A stretch of DNA of 7,604 nt from an uncultured Clostridia bacterium (GTDB lineage Bacteria; Bacillota; Clostridia; Oscillospirales; Oscillospiraceae), in contig CALEQS010000121.1 in NCBI GenBank assembly GCA_937907975.1, positions 1-7,604 of the forward strand. Direction: 5' to 3'. Position numbers and translations under genes: made by a program. Under the pieces are notes generated by a model, which did no database searches, was not told where the DNA came from, and was given only the letters and a program-made list of their open reading frames with translations. Shown one piece after another: positions 6,894-7,604 of the stretch; position 1 is the first letter of the stretch, and every line of letters starts with the position of its first letter.

Positions 6894-6903
6894 GCTTTAA
6901 ATC

Positions 6904-6932
6904 TGGAAATCAAAACAGAATGCTGTTATAAT
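6904..6932 (+). promoter_or_regulatory. Extended -10 promoter of the MATE gene
   Basis: A perfect TATAAT (6927-6932) is preceded by the extended -10 TG (6924-6925), and TGGAAA (6904-6909, 4 of 6) lies 17 bp upstream as the -35. Transcription should start near 6938-6940, which puts the structured leader right at the 5' end of the RNA. Confidence 0.75.
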
Positions 6933-6937
6933 AGCCG

Positions 6938-7000
6938 AAAGGGAGAAGGGCACCTGTGGCCTCCCGACGTAAATCTGAGAGCGTTAAGGGGAGCGGTGCC
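6938..7000 (+). promoter_or_regulatory. Structured 5' leader; candidate guanidine-IV (mepA motif) riboswitch
   Basis: The leader has competing folds. Fold A is a 5' hairpin, GGGA (6941-6944) with TCCC (6962-6965), continued by GGC (6949-6951) with GCC (6959-6961) and a 7-base loop, followed by a small hairpin GACGT/GCGTT (6966-6970, 6981-6985). Fold B pairs GGCACC (6949-6954) with GGTGCC (6995-7000) and CTCCC (6961-6965) with GGGAG (6989-6993). The two share bases and exclude each other, as in a switch. Guanidine-IV riboswitches (mepA motif) are known upstream of MATE pumps in Clostridia, and a MATE gene follows here. The class assignment rests on context and general form; I could not compare it with a consensus model. 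Confidence 0.45.
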
Positions 7001-7017
7001 TGTATTATGTCTATCAC

Positions 7018-7604
7018 ATGGAACAAAATCTGACGACCGGAAGCGTATTCAAAAATGTAGTGCGGTTTTCACTGCCCTACCTGCTGTCCTACTTTTTGCA
7101 GACACTCTATGGCATGGCTGACCTCTTTATCGTGGGCCAGTTTGAAGGTGTTGCGGCGACAACGGCAGTGTCAGTGGGCAGTCAGGTCATGCACATGATC
7201 ACCGTTATGCTGGTGGGCCTTGCCATGGGTGCCACTGTCTCCATCGGCCGGGCTGTGGGAGCGGGGGAGAAGCGGGAGGCCTCCCGGTGCATCGGAAATA
7301 CGGTCACGCTGTTTATGGCCATCGCCGTTGTGCTGGCAGTGCTTCTGCTGTTCCTGCGCCGCCCGATCGTGAGCGTTATGTCTACTCCGGAAGAGGCAGT
7401 GGAGGGAACCGTCCGCTATCTGACCATCTGCTTTATCGGCATTCCGTTTATTACGGCCTATAATATCATCAGCTCCATTTTCCGCGGGCTGGGGGACAGC
7501 AAGAGCCCCATGTACTTCGTCGCCGCCGCCTGCGCGGCCAACATTGCGCTGGACTACCTCTTTATGGGTGCCCTGCATATGGGCCCCGCCGGTGCGGCGC
7601 TGGA
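7018..7604 (+). CDS. MATE-family multidrug efflux pump, N-terminal part (cut by window edge)
   Basis: The reading frame is open from ATG 7018 to the window end: 195 codons of a protein usually about 450 residues long. It is a cation-coupled antiporter that exports cationic drugs, toxins or metabolites (MATE/NorM-DinF fold). Seen: the family N-terminus (MEQNLTTGSVFKNVVRFSLP), YGMADLFIVGQF (31-42), LAMGATVSIGRAVGAGEK (68-85), IFRGLGDSKSPM (154-165) and ANIALDYLFMG (174-184), all standard in clostridial MATE proteins; about five hydrophobic helices are covered. The frame is closed by a stop at 6985 and the family N-terminus supports ATG 7018, although no ribosome site stands at normal distance: the nearest, GGGGAG (6988-6993), is 24 bases away. 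The gene has its own promoter and a structured leader. It is unrelated in operon terms to the ABC gene upstream. Confidence 0.9.
   Translation, partial: MEQNLTTGSVFKNVVRFSLPYLLSYFLQTLYGMADLFIVGQFEGVAATTAVSVGSQVMHMITVMLVGLAMGATVSIGRAVGAGEKREASRCIGNTVTLFMAIAVVLAVLLLFLRRPIVSVMSTPEEAVEGTVRYLTICFIGIPFITAYNIISSIFRGLGDSKSPMYFVAAACAANIALDYLFMGALHMGPAGAAL

Noticed and set aside
6804..7121. 105-codon + frame spanning the end of the ABC gene and the start of the MATE gene
   Set aside because: It reads through the strong terminator at 6857-6893 and overlaps both genes out of frame; no ribosome site or domain.
1..7604. Possible mobile element, CRISPR array, tRNA or rRNA gene
   Set aside because: No transposase, terminal repeats, regularly spaced short repeats or tRNA-like cloverleaf sequence was seen on either strand.

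Overview
The window reads as chromosomal DNA of a Gram-positive anaerobe of class Clostridia, probably a gut Oscillospiraceae/Ruminococcaceae-type organism. The basis is fairly high GC with GC-rich third codon positions, AAGGAG/GGAGG ribosome binding sites, compact intrinsic terminators after most genes, and the gene families present. This placement is inferred from style and gene content only. No rRNA, tRNA, CRISPR array or insertion sequence was seen. All genes lie on the + strand.

Layout: (1) 1-122 is a short upstream region with an inverted repeat and a weak promoter. (2) 123-1526 encodes a sodium:alanine/glycine symporter of the AGCS family and ends at a clean terminator (1546-1571). (3) 1586-3244 is a three-gene metal/stress unit. 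It has a good promoter and, just downstream of the -10, a DtxR/IdeR-like pseudo-palindrome. The genes are a stand-alone HMA metal-binding protein (1719-1973), a ZIP-family metal transporter (2052-2828) and a Cys-rich YgbA-like protein of the 'nitrous oxide-stimulated promoter' family (2864-3208). A strong hairpin plus T-run lies between the first two genes, so the transporter and YgbA genes may be expressed below the HMA gene or under control of read-through. (4) 3326-6847 is one very large ABC transporter, an ATPase fused to a MacB/FtsX-type permease, with an extracytoplasmic region of about 750 residues that contains at least three tandem 64-residue repeats. It is bounded by terminators on both sides and so looks monocistronic. 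(5) 6904-7604 holds an extended -10 promoter, a leader that can fold in mutually exclusive ways, and the first 195 codons of a MATE-family efflux pump cut by the window edge. The position and folding suggest a guanidine-IV (mepA motif) riboswitch; this needs a covariance-model check.

How the genes fit together: the central unit plausibly links metal availability (HMA protein, ZIP importer, DtxR-like operator) with a factor whose relatives belong to nitrosative-stress regulons. The symporter, the ABC protein and the MATE pump are separate transcription units. The most notable items are the candidate riboswitch, the DtxR-like operator with the internal terminator, and the repeat-bearing ABC ectodomain.
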